This document shows, piece by piece, positions 28,472-37,405 of a stretch of 64,000 nt of DNA. The stretch is from Coriobacteriia bacterium (GTDB lineage Bacteria; Actinomycetota; Coriobacteriia; WRKU01), in assembly GCA_009777935.1 (NCBI GenBank), contig WRKU01000001.1:1-64000 (forward strand). Direction: 5' to 3'. A program made the position numbers and the translations under genes. Numbering within the stretch: the stretch's first letter is position 1; each line of letters opens with the position of its first letter. Below the pieces are notes generated by a model that made no database searches, was not told the DNA's origin, and was given only the letters and a program-made list of their open reading frames with translations.

Positions 28472-29763
28472 ACCGCAATCCGGTATGCTACCGGAGAGCT
28501 TGTATAAACCTCTTCAGAAAGTCGATGAAGCACACCTTCGCTCGCGCAATACGCCGACCACAACGACTGCACAAAACCACGTGAGATGCCTGCTGCGTCA
28601 CCAATGACAAAAAGATTGCTGACATTCGTCTCAAAATGAGAGTCAGTCATTACATATGAGTTGAGTCGATCAACTGAAGGTAGCCACATGGGATACTCAT
28701 CAAGATTTCCTTCGATAGCACCTGTTGCACTTAGCGCCTTCACAAACGTAGACAATGCACCCAAAAGTTCATCATACACATGAGTATCACTTATTAGTTT
28801 GTGATGATACTTAACGAAATCTTTGAGTGTTAGGTCTGCTGAGAGATATTTCTCCAAATGACGACAGAAGTCATATGCCATTTCATTTCCAACAATTTTT
28901 GGGGAGCGGGCTAACACGCCGACATTTGCCAAATCTGATATTTCATCAACAAAGTGACCATCGTAATACCGTGTTCCATGCAGATCGACAATCGTTTTGT
29001 CGCCGCCAGAACATACACAGAAAGTTCTTATTCCAATTCCACTAATTTGCGCTTTTAGTTTAACGTCTTTTCCGATAGAACCAAAAGTGGAATCTTCTTG
29101 CAATTGCATAGAAAAACGGAAACCCAAATCTGGGCTCTGCTTGCGCAGCAAGACATCCTTTCCTAGTAGATTCTCCATGCGCCCAGCCGAAAAACGTCCC
29201 GTTGCCATTATCAGAACGTCATACACACTATATGCCACTAAGGTATTGCTTTCACTATAGTTTGCAAGAAATTTCTGGCCACTTTTTCGATAACCCAAGA
29301 AACGACAGTTTGTTTTTATCTTAACCCCATGAGCATCCAAGGTAGTCAGCAATTGCTTAACGTAAGCATTCATTTTTTCTTTCTTAACCAAAACGGAATG
29401 ATAGGATTTTTCACCCACTCCATGTTGCATGTAATCTTTCCGCAATGTTGTCTCTTGAGCAGTATCGCTGCATTCAAGTCCAAAAGAATTGAGGCACTTT
29501 TGCTCAAACTGAAAAAAACGTTCATGAGAGTAGTCGGTATGCCTCCAAACTCCTCCACTTGCAGGCGGAAGACAGAGCTTGCCACCAAAGACCGTACCTG
29601 CACCGCCGACGCCAGAAACAAGGTTTGGTTTCGTACTGCGAAGTCTACTGTCATAAGTATTACCACACTCAAGCACAGTAACGTCTACATCTGCATTTCG
29701 TGCCAACAAGTAGGCCGTCATCAGACCGCTTAATCCTGCGCCAACGATTAATACTTTCTGCAT
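28468..29763 (-). CDS. FAD-dependent oxidoreductase (COG2509-like)
   Basis: KVLIVGAGLSGLMTAYLLARNADVDVTVLE, GVGGAGTVFGGKLCL, FVIGDAAGISRGFVQSLWSA. Confidence 0.85.
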   Translation of the reverse strand: MQKVLIVGAGLSGLMTAYLLARNADVDVTVLECGNTYDSRLRSTKPNLVSGVGGAGTVFGGKLCLPPASGGVWRHTDYSHERFFQFEQKCLNSFGLECSDTAQETTLRKDYMQHGVGEKSYHSVLVKKEKMNAYVKQLLTTLDAHGVKIKTNCRFLGYRKSGQKFLANYSESNTLVAYSVYDVLIMATGRFSAGRMENLLGKDVLLRKQSPDLGFRFSMQLQEDSTFGSIGKDVKLKAQISGIGIRTFCVCSGGDKTIVDLHGTRYYDGHFVDEISDLANVGVLARSPKIVGNEMAYDFCRHLEKYLSADLTLKDFVKYHHKLISDTHVYDELLGALSTFVKALSATGAIEGNLDEYPMWLPSVDRLNSYVMTDSHFETNVSNLFVIGDAAGISRGFVQSLWSAYCASEGVLHRLSEEVYTSSPVAYRIAV

Positions 29764-29774
29764 AATTGACCCCC

Positions 29775-31043
29775 CTATTCTTTCGCTGGAAAGCTCTCAT
29801 CATAAGCAGACGAGTTTCTGATTGATATAACTTCATCAGATGTATCTCCTGCATCAACGGTCTGATCTTCAGATGTTCTTTCGCGCTCGATAGATTCAAC
29901 CTCAACTGCATCAATCCTTTTTTCAATATCGGCAATTCGTTCATTCACGCCCGTGAGACCCGGCAGCCAAATACTCAAGAGAACGCTCAGGGCAGCTGAG
30001 GCAAGTGCTGCGACAAGAGCGATAACAGCAGCTGTCCATCTAAGTCGCAGCTCTGCCCTTTTCTCGACCTGCAAAGCAATTTTCCTTATTGTGTCATCAG
30101 AATTGATTTCGTTGATTACCTCATGTTTCAATCCCAATAGACCACAATCACCTGGAAGTCGCCCCTCTTTCCAGAAGTATCGTACTTCCTGGATGCCCTT
30201 ATCGTCACAAAAAAGTTTCTTTTCGTATTTTTCTGCATTGTCTTTGCAAATCTTTTTTATGATTTCACTTCTTTTATCAGCTTCACAAAAACAAGATACA
30301 TAAGAAAATTCAGCGGTTGCGATTCGCTCACCCAGAGACAGATACACAGGTTCATTGCTGAAGTTGTGAATGAAACAAAACAACCTGCCTTTATAGCATG
30401 GACCAATTTGGGTGCCCTGTTGGCTCACTAAGCCTTGCTGAACTTTCTCCAACCTCAAATCGAATCTTCCAACAACTAGGTATCCTTTATTCGGATCGGT
30501 AGCAACAGTGTGTGTATCTACGATTTCATGTAACTGGATAAGTGCCGATCCATATGGCGGGATCTTGATCTTATTTGGATTGGCACGATTCTGATAGCGA
30601 TATTGTGGAGCTGCCTCAGAGTATTTTTTATTCAAGTCTTCTAAGAGTTCTGGATCTCCAACAAATGCTGGACTCCATTTTTGGTCATCCCCTTCATCAT
30701 TGCCGTTCGCAGAAGCCCGTCTCCATAACTTCCACTTCTGATTGCCGGAATTGCCATCATCGCTATTTTTCTTATTGCCATCGTATATGTAGTGACAGTT
30801 GCCAAGCGTTAAATCAACTGTTGCAGACTTATAATTGTTAGACTTGCTACCATCTTCCAAAACGATTAGCCCATGAGCCTGTATTTCTTCTCTGGTTAGT
30901 GTTCCTGCAATTTTCTTAAAGCAGCTGATGATATGATCGCATGGCTCTTCGATTGGCTGAGATTCGCTTTGTGCAACTTTGCTATCTGCTGCGTCAGAAT
31001 CATCTCGTCTTGTCTCATCGTTCATGATGCTGCAATCCTCCAT
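29775..31043 (-). CDS. dCTP deaminase/dUTPase-fold protein with C-terminal TM helix
   Basis: YKSATVDLTLGNCHYI, QIGPCYKGRLFCFIHNFSNEPVYLSLGERIATAEF; TM WTAAVIALVAALASAALSVLLSIWLPG. Confidence 0.75.
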   Translation of the reverse strand: MEDCSIMNDETRRDDSDAADSKVAQSESQPIEEPCDHIISCFKKIAGTLTREEIQAHGLIVLEDGSKSNNYKSATVDLTLGNCHYIYDGNKKNSDDGNSGNQKWKLWRRASANGNDEGDDQKWSPAFVGDPELLEDLNKKYSEAAPQYRYQNRANPNKIKIPPYGSALIQLHEIVDTHTVATDPNKGYLVVGRFDLRLEKVQQGLVSQQGTQIGPCYKGRLFCFIHNFSNEPVYLSLGERIATAEFSYVSCFCEADKRSEIIKKICKDNAEKYEKKLFCDDKGIQEVRYFWKEGRLPGDCGLLGLKHEVINEINSDDTIRKIALQVEKRAELRLRWTAAVIALVAALASAALSVLLSIWLPGLTGVNERIADIEKRIDAVEVESIERERTSEDQTVDAGDTSDEVISIRNSSAYDESFPAKE

Positions 31044-31281
31044 CCTACTAGGCCTATGTGTGATGCTGTCCCTATACCGACAGCACTTCCAAGTCCTGCA
31101 CGTAAAGTTTCACGCTATCATCATACATGATGTCTTGACAAGACTCGAACCTCCAACTATTGCCTTCGTGAAATCCTAAAGAACCCATACATCTGTGATG
31201 GTCGAAAATGTCTCCTGCTGCGATAAAAGATGCTGCGGTTCGAGCGACGGATATTGCGCCACCCATGCTACACTTATAGAC

Positions 31282-31413
31282 GCAACGAAAGGGTTTTATA
31301 TAAACAGCGATATGCTGCGCTCTCAAGAGCGGGCTGTCGTTCGAATTCATGCAGAGGTGTCCGGCCTCTGAAATGAGTTTGAGCGGCATTGCTGTTTGAA
31401 ACTCTTTCGTTGC
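31282..31413. other. 132-nt extended imperfect palindrome (structured RNA or MITE-like element)
   Basis: GCAACGAAAGGGTTTT pairs with GAAACTCTTTCGTTGC; AAACAGC/GCTGTTT; internal CGCTCT-ca-AGAGCG and CAGAGG-tgtccgg-CCTCTG. Confidence 0.75.
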
Positions 31414-31482
31414 AAGGGGCCGGCACCTCTACATCTTTTCAAGTGCTTTCCCCAATAATGCAAACGAGGGAAAGGGCAGACA

Positions 31483-31896
31483 ATGTACGGTGAAGACATC
31501 AGCATCAAACAACTCTATGACGCAATTAGCGAACTACCCGCCGATCCCGTAAAACCCATAGAGGAATACGGCTGCGGCTGCCAGACAAGCTACAGGAGCC
31601 AATGGCTCGCGTGGTTAGGTTGCCCTCACTCCAAGAGAAAGCGAAAAACCGGGCGTACCGCCGAAGATGTCTACGACAGAATTGAGAATCCCGGTATGCT
31701 CCTGTGGCTCATCGAGGAAGCACACAGGCAAGAGAGCTTCATCGATCTAATAGGAGCACGTGAGGAAGCGCATCGCGAGAGCACCAATTACATGAAGTGC
31801 ATGGCCATCAGAGATGCGGTGCCGTGGGAAGAGGTAGCTAACGTCCTTGGCGTTGTAGAATACCTCTCTGAGCCCGATACCCCTCCCACTGCGTGA
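31483..31896 (+). CDS. Hypothetical protein
   Basis: 137-aa ORF MYGEDISIKQLYDAISELPADPVKPIEEYGCGCQ...; SD-like gaggg/agggc upstream. Confidence 0.55.
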   Translation: MYGEDISIKQLYDAISELPADPVKPIEEYGCGCQTSYRSQWLAWLGCPHSKRKRKTGRTAEDVYDRIENPGMLLWLIEEAHRQESFIDLIGAREEAHRESTNYMKCMAIRDAVPWEEVANVLGVVEYLSEPDTPPTA

Positions 31897-31900
31897 GCTT

Positions 31901-32572
31901 CTATAGGGATTCCAATCGCTCCATCTCTCTTTTGTGAATTTCGTCTTGGCGATCAAAGTCTGGTTCCCAGAACGCATCTTGCACTGTACCCCAGATCAAG
32001 CCGAATAGCTCAAAGGGTACTTTGAGAAAATACCAGATTCCTTGCGCCCAAAATCCAAATGCTTTGTCTGGAGCTACGAAGCCAGCCTTATCTTTATCTT
32101 CGCCTTTTTCGGGCACGAGAACTCGTCTGCGTTTCCTGCGAAGTGTCCAAAGCAATATGCCGGCAATCAGTACCATAAGAAGCCCGGCTACCATCAAGAC
32201 AAACGCCCAATACCCTATCCCGATGAAAGCGATGATTATGATAGGCCACGCCCAATAAACACCAGCACCGTATTTAAGGATTCCTCCTCGGTAACTTACC
32301 CCTACCACCGCACCAGCAAGAATCGATAGCGCTCCTAGGAAAACGTCTCCTGTCCCAGACTGTAGCCAAAAGATAGCGTCTTCGACAATCTTCGGATTAT
32401 CGACAGAAAAGTATTCCAGCAATTGATAATACGCCTCAAGCGGCAGAAAGCGTAGTGAATGATAAGCGCTGTAAGCAAGCACCCAGAAAATAAGACCTCC
32501 AACGATTGTTCTAAGTAGCAGTCGCCATCCTCGATCACCCAAAACCGAACGTGCCTCATCAGAAATTGCCAT
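31901..32572 (-). CDS. Multi-pass membrane protein, hypothetical
   Basis: 223 aa with several hydrophobic helices (RTIVGGLIFWVLAYSAYH; WPIIIIAFIGIGYWAFVLMVAGLLMVLIAGILLW). Confidence 0.65.
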   Translation of the reverse strand: MAISDEARSVLGDRGWRLLLRTIVGGLIFWVLAYSAYHSLRFLPLEAYYQLLEYFSVDNPKIVEDAIFWLQSGTGDVFLGALSILAGAVVGVSYRGGILKYGAGVYWAWPIIIIAFIGIGYWAFVLMVAGLLMVLIAGILLWTLRRKRRRVLVPEKGEDKDKAGFVAPDKAFGFWAQGIWYFLKVPFELFGLIWGTVQDAFWEPDFDRQDEIHKREMERLESL

Positions 32573-32715
32573 CCTTTGTCCCCTCTTCTCATAGTGCTAC
32601 AACTCTTTCGTTCAGTATATCCGAGGGGTGGGACACATTCCGATTCGCGCAACACCGAAAGCATGTGTGCCCGCAACGCCTCTATCTAAAATGGCTTTAT
32701 TCCATCTCGCGGGTA

Positions 32716-32750
32716 TTGTCAAAAAGTTACTATGGTGGTAACCTTTTGAC
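32716..32750 (+). promoter_or_regulatory. Promoter with 13-bp-arm operator directly upstream of the abiEi ATG
   Basis: GTCAAAAAGTTAC (32718-32730) / GTAACCTTTTGAC (32738-32750), 12/13 complementary; possible -35 TTGTCA, -10 TAACCT or TACTAT. Confidence 0.75.
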
Positions 32751-33320
32751 ATGAACGAAATCGTTGGAAATATAGACAAACTACGTGAGATCGCTCTGAC
32801 CCAACACGGGTATGCCACGACTCAACAAGCATTAGATGCAGGCGTAACCAAACGAGCATTGGCAGATCTCACGAAACGCAATCGTCTTGAACGTGTAGTC
32901 TTTGGCGTATATCGTGTACCTCAGGTGCCCTACACGCAATACGATGCGTTCATGTTAGCTGTGTTGTGGACAGGAGTGCCAGAAGCTGTCATAAGCCACG
33001 AGACTGCCCTAGATATGTACGATGTGAGCGATATCAACCCAACAAAGATTTTTGTGACAGTCGCAACAAATCGCAGGATACGGCGTAAAGGTGGCGAGCA
33101 CTATGTTGTGTATCATCAAGATCTGCGACCAGATCAAATAGGGTGGCAAGAAGAGATCCCTTCGGTCAAGTTACCGACAGCCATTGAGCAGTGTATTGAG
33201 AGCGGTGTGCCCACATACTTGCTCGATCAGGCAATTGAACGTGGTCGCGCAAAAGGACTTCTGACTATTGATGACGAAAAAACCTTAACGCAAAAACTTG
33301 AGGAGCGTAGTGGACGATAA
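32751..33320 (+). CDS. abiEi: Type IV TA antitoxin, AbiEi family
   Basis: MNEIVGNIDKLREIALTQHGYATTQQALDAGVTKRALADLTKRNRLERVVFGVYRV...AVISHETALDMYDVSDINP. Confidence 0.9.
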   Translation: MNEIVGNIDKLREIALTQHGYATTQQALDAGVTKRALADLTKRNRLERVVFGVYRVPQVPYTQYDAFMLAVLWTGVPEAVISHETALDMYDVSDINPTKIFVTVATNRRIRRKGGEHYVVYHQDLRPDQIGWQEEIPSVKLPTAIEQCIESGVPTYLLDQAIERGRAKGLLTIDDEKTLTQKLEERSGR

Positions 33321-34260
33321 AACCAAAACCGTTTCTGCTGATGACCTGGAAAGATTGTCGTCAAAAACCAAGGATCCGCATTCAGTAAGTGTGCTTGATA
33401 AGTGGATCGCACTTGCTGAAAACGAGATGGGACTTGGGCAAAGCGGAAGATTATCGTGGCTTATTGCCTCTACTGTCGTTACTGCCAAACTTCAACAGGT
33501 GGTCGATGATGCTGGAAACGGCAGATTCTTGCTTAAGGGTGGCACGTTACTCCAGCACAGGCTTAGTCCGGTATCAAGAGCTACGAGGGATCTTGATGGC
33601 ATGGTACGTGGCGAAATCGAAGATTTCTTCGTGTGCCTCGATAGGCAACTAGATGAGTCCTGGGGGCCAATCGAGTTTAGGCGCAGTGAGGCAATACCTA
33701 TCAATATGCCCACTAAGATCATAAAGCCGCAGCGATTTGACATGATTCTTTTGCTGCGTGGTCGAGTATGGCGAAAAATCACCGTGGAGGTATCCCCCGA
33801 TGAGGGACACGCTACCACCATACATGAAGAGTTTCCCGCTCCATCACTTGCGGGGTTTGGCTTGCCAACTCCAGAGCGTCTTATCGGACTTTCAATGGGC
33901 TATCAAACGGCTCAGAAAGTGCATGCGGCGAGCGATCCACATGACCCACCTACATTCATCAATAATCGTGCGAGAGATGTGGTGGACTTGCTGCTCATCA
34001 AAGAATTAGCAGATGCTACCGGCAGTCCAAGCGAAAGTGAGATTTCCTCTGCCATCATCGACATCTTTGAGGCACGAGGGCGCGAAGCTGACGAACTCGG
34101 CAGACCAGTGCGGATATGGCCTGCCCATATTAGCATTCATCCGCATTGGGATGAGGACTATGCGGTCGCGGCAGGATCAGTTGGGATTGATACGGAGCTT
34201 GCTGATGCGGTAGAACAACTCAATGAATGGCTGGATATTCTAAGTATCAAGTCGGCCTAG
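33298..34260 (+). CDS. abiEii: Type IV TA nucleotidyltransferase toxin, AbiEii family
   Basis: GRFLLKGGTLLQHRLSPVSRATRDLDG NTase motif; overlaps abiEi 3' end. Confidence 0.9.
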   Translation: MRSVVDDKTKTVSADDLERLSSKTKDPHSVSVLDKWIALAENEMGLGQSGRLSWLIASTVVTAKLQQVVDDAGNGRFLLKGGTLLQHRLSPVSRATRDLDGMVRGEIEDFFVCLDRQLDESWGPIEFRRSEAIPINMPTKIIKPQRFDMILLLRGRVWRKITVEVSPDEGHATTIHEEFPAPSLAGFGLPTPERLIGLSMGYQTAQKVHAASDPHDPPTFINNRARDVVDLLLIKELADATGSPSESEISSAIIDIFEARGREADELGRPVRIWPAHISIHPHWDEDYAVAAGSVGIDTELADAVEQLNEWLDILSIKSA

Positions 34261-34278
34261 GTCCTTGGCGATCTAACC

Positions 34279-35190
34279 ATGAAACAAGTATCACCTTTCT
34301 CAGCTAAACTCATCCGCATACTAATCGTCCTGCTTCTGGTCGGGCTCATTGCGGGCGCGGCAGTCGGTTGTGCAGATACAAGCGTACCTGTGAGCAATGC
34401 GAATGAAACAACCAGCAAGCCTGTTGATGGACTTCTCAAAGTGCACTATATCGATGTCGGACAGGGCGACAGCGCATTCAGAGAGCTACCGGATGGCAAA
34501 ACGATACTTATAGATGCCGGACCAAAAGGCCAAGGAGCTACTGTTGTTTTATATATCAAATCTCTCGGTCACTCCAGCATCGATTACCTTGTTGCCACAC
34601 ACCCTGACGCAGATCACATTGGTGGAATGTCTCTTGTTATTGAGTCATTTGCTATCGGCGAGGTTTGGGAACCGAGCAGGACGAGCAATTCAAATACATA
34701 CAGGGATCTGCAAGTACTGATTACCGCAAGGAATATACCGAGGCGCATAGCACAGGCGGGAGACCTGATACATGCAGCAGATAATCTTACTGCTACTGTT
34801 TTATCGCCTGCTGCCGACAAAACCTATCGCAACGACAATAACGATTGGTCGATAATCATCGAGCTTGTCTTTGGCAGCGATATCTTCCTATTTACAGGAG
34901 ACGCGAGCACTGCAGTCATTCTCGATGCAAAAAACGACAAGATCGATGTGCTCAAAGTGGGACACCATGGTAGCAACACAAGCACTGATGAGCGATTGGT
35001 ATCTGCACTTTCTCCTGATTACGCGGTCTTTTCAGTTGGAAAAAATGGATTCGGTCATCCCCATCTTGAGGTACTCAATTTCCTCAGCACAGCAGATATA
35101 TTTCGCACAGACAAACAAGGTACCATTATTATAGTCTCTGACGGCACCAGCATTACCGTCAACACAGCCCCTTGGGTGTTTGGACAATAG
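34279..35190 (+). CDS. Secreted/lipoprotein ComEC-like metallo-beta-lactamase-fold protein
   Basis: Signal/lipobox-like GAAVGCAD; VHYIDVGQGDSAFRELPDGKTILIDAG, THPDADHIGG, LFTGDAS, VLKVGHHGSNTSTDERL. Confidence 0.88.
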   Translation: MKQVSPFSAKLIRILIVLLLVGLIAGAAVGCADTSVPVSNANETTSKPVDGLLKVHYIDVGQGDSAFRELPDGKTILIDAGPKGQGATVVLYIKSLGHSSIDYLVATHPDADHIGGMSLVIESFAIGEVWEPSRTSNSNTYRDLQVLITARNIPRRIAQAGDLIHAADNLTATVLSPAADKTYRNDNNDWSIIIELVFGSDIFLFTGDASTAVILDAKNDKIDVLKVGHHGSNTSTDERLVSALSPDYAVFSVGKNGFGHPHLEVLNFLSTADIFRTDKQGTIIIVSDGTSITVNTAPWVFGQ

Positions 35191-35226
35191 GTGCTTACTG
35201 CATGCGGTAGTACTATCCAGCCAAAC

Positions 35227-35532
35227 CTATCGTTCTAAGTAATATCCAAAGGCGGAATTGATCTTTATCATACCATCATCAAGAGTGGTGAAATTCACTG
35301 TCGTGAGAACAAGTCTGCCACCATCAATATCAAACTCATAGGGATCCCATTCATCTCGAACCCAATCCGTGCTACGGGGTATCGGCCTAACCAAAGAGTC
35401 GATAAAACCGCATGAACACATCATGAGCAAGGCGCCAATCACAAAAGTGACTACCGCTATTGTGGCTGCCCACTTCTTCGATATTGCATTTTCGGGCATT
35501 GTCGTTGTTGGGGATTCTTCTTGTGTGTTCAT
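35227..35532 (-). CDS. Hypothetical membrane-anchored protein
   Basis: 101 aa; TM AATIAVVTFVIGALLMMCSCG. Confidence 0.5.
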   Translation of the reverse strand: MNTQEESPTTTMPENAISKKWAATIAVVTFVIGALLMMCSCGFIDSLVRPIPRSTDWVRDEWDPYEFDIDGGRLVLTTVNFTTLDDGMIKINSAFGYYLER

Positions 35533-35538
35533 AACACC

Positions 35539-36225
35539 TCAGCCCAGCGCCCTCATAAGACCAGAGCGGAAATTGCTTTCATAAACAGCAGGCACATTGG
35601 CACGCGCTTCGATCTCTCTTATCACTTTAATCAAAGAGACCTCATTCAAGACATCCCGACACGCATCAACATCCTCAAGGTTACGCACGATATAATGACC
35701 GACGATTTTATTTCCGATGGCGCCGGCATGGCTGGTAAGCAAATCTCCACTTTCCTTCGGCGCTACGTTGATTCGTACTATCTCGTCATGAGTGGAAATC
35801 CTTACCTGCACAATCGCAGCTCGATATCCACCACCTTGTTTGCGAGGATTATTGACTACCGCAAGCCCCAGAGATTGTATTGAGCTGTAGGAAATAATCT
35901 CATCTCGCTTGCCATACTGCAGGGTGACGGCTTCTTCTCCAAATACAGCTTCGCCATTCTGCTCACCCCATTTCGCAAAAAACTTAATCAACGACACTAT
36001 TATGATGAAGATGGGAGCCATCATCATTATCAGATATAACGGTATGCCTAGTCCCATCTGAACATTGTCATCAAGACTTTGCCACCACCGAGAAGATGCA
36101 AGCAGCATAGCAACAATCCATACAGGAACCAAACCTGCCGACAACGCTGCGATGAGAATCAGAATCGCGGTAGTCTTATTGGAGATAACTGAGTATCTGA
36201 AAGGAATGGCTTTAATTTCTGTCAT
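35539..36225 (-). CDS. Hypothetical membrane protein
   Basis: ATG at 36225; two TM segments then soluble C-terminus. Confidence 0.6.
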   Translation of the reverse strand: MTEIKAIPFRYSVISNKTTAILILIAALSAGLVPVWIVAMLLASSRWWQSLDDNVQMGLGIPLYLIMMMAPIFIIIVSLIKFFAKWGEQNGEAVFGEEAVTLQYGKRDEIISYSSIQSLGLAVVNNPRKQGGGYRAAIVQVRISTHDEIVRINVAPKESGDLLTSHAGAIGNKIVGHYIVRNLEDVDACRDVLNEVSLIKVIREIEARANVPAVYESNFRSGLMRALG

Positions 36226-36287
36226 GGATTTATTGTAGCCCAGTTTTGCTAGAATGAAGTTGCCTGACCTGAGCCAAGGGAGTACAG

Positions 36288-36827
36288 TTGCCGAATCTTC
36301 GCTCATCTTTTATGCGCAATGTTTTGTGCTCATTCGCAATCTATGTGGCTGCTGTTGTGTGTTCGGTTCTTGCCTACGTGTTAACTCTTATGCTGGTAAT
36401 CGTTGCTAGCATATTTTCCGAAATCATATTCCTCGTTGCAACTGTGGCACTTGTTTGCACCGGTCCAATCTTATGTGTCTTGTTAGGCTACAAATTCTTG
36501 GTTCCTCTACCCAAAAGAAACATGCTATCAGTCTTGTCTCCAGCCTTCTTTCTGCTTGTCATTACGGTGCTAATAAGTACAATGCTCTCGTCAGCAGGCA
36601 GCCTAGAAGCATACGAAGAAGTAGCGTTTCTTTTGTATCCGGGCAACTATGCTTTGCTCACTTTATTGACATGGCTAGTTGGTTGGAAATTCTGGAGCGA
36701 TGGGCTTGGTTTTTTCGTGGTGCTTGCCTCATCGTTTCTGCCGTCATTTCTTATGTATCTTGGGTTGAGGCTTAAGATACGTGCGCAAAACACATCGGTA
36801 TTGATCGAGGAGAATAATAATGAATAA
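36288..36827 (+). CDS. Hypothetical multi-pass membrane protein (paralog A)
   Basis: 179 aa ending SFLPSFLMYLGLRLKIRAQNT... Confidence 0.6.
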   Translation: MPNLRSSFMRNVLCSFAIYVAAVVCSVLAYVLTLMLVIVASIFSEIIFLVATVALVCTGPILCVLLGYKFLVPLPKRNMLSVLSPAFFLLVITVLISTMLSSAGSLEAYEEVAFLLYPGNYALLTLLTWLVGWKFWSDGLGFFVVLASSFLPSFLMYLGLRLKIRAQNTSVLIEENNNE

Positions 36828-37397
36828 CCTTCGTCCGCTTCTGAGAAACAATCTGGTCGCACTCGGGATTTTTGGAATTATTCTCGTATATGGATTTATG
36901 GCTATGCGTTTTCATGGGCTACGCCATTCAATGATCCTGTATCGCTTAGTATACTTCCGCTAGCTCTGGGTGTCATCGCTTTGGTCGGGTACATTCTACT
37001 CGGCTACGTGTTTCTAAGGCCTTTGCCACGACGAAATCTTTTGTCAGCATCGGCTCCCACCATTCTATTGGCGCTCGTTCTCATCGCAGAGTTCGTGCAT
37101 CGAATCTTCTTTCTTAGCACGCCCTCGAAATACTATGTGTTCGGGACGGTTTCCATCTTTTTAAACGTCGGTGTGACGTTTGTAACTGTGGGGATGGATG
37201 CCATACTTCAACTACTATTTCCGGGCAATGGATACTTCTTCGGATTTTATGACCTCACGCAACAAGGGCAGTGGATGACCGTCTTTGTCATGCTACTCAT
37301 CATGGCACTGTTGCCTTCATTTCTAATGTATCTCGGCCTGAGGCTTAAGACGCGCAGTCAGCGCAAAGGGCGAATACTAATCAACGAGAAAATATGA
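36820..37397 (+). pseudogene. Frameshifted paralog B of the preceding membrane protein
   Basis: ATG 36820 gives MNNLRPLLRNNLVALGIFGIILVYGFMAMRFHG... stopping at 36963; another frame continues YAFSWATPFNDPVSLSILPLALGVIALVGYILLGYVFLRPLP...LLPSFLMYLGLRLKTRSQ. Confidence 0.65.
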
Positions 37398-37405
37398 AAA
37401 GAGTA

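Noticed and set aside
31072-31389. 105-aa minus-strand ORF upstream of the dCTP-deaminase-like gene
   Set aside because: Its 5' part lies in the 132-nt hairpin and no motif is recognisable; left unannotated, though a small gene cannot be excluded.
31282-31413. Integron attC site or retron ncRNA
   Set aside because: Arms do not fit the RYYYAAC/GTTRRRY attC consensus, and no integrase or reverse transcriptase gene is in the window.
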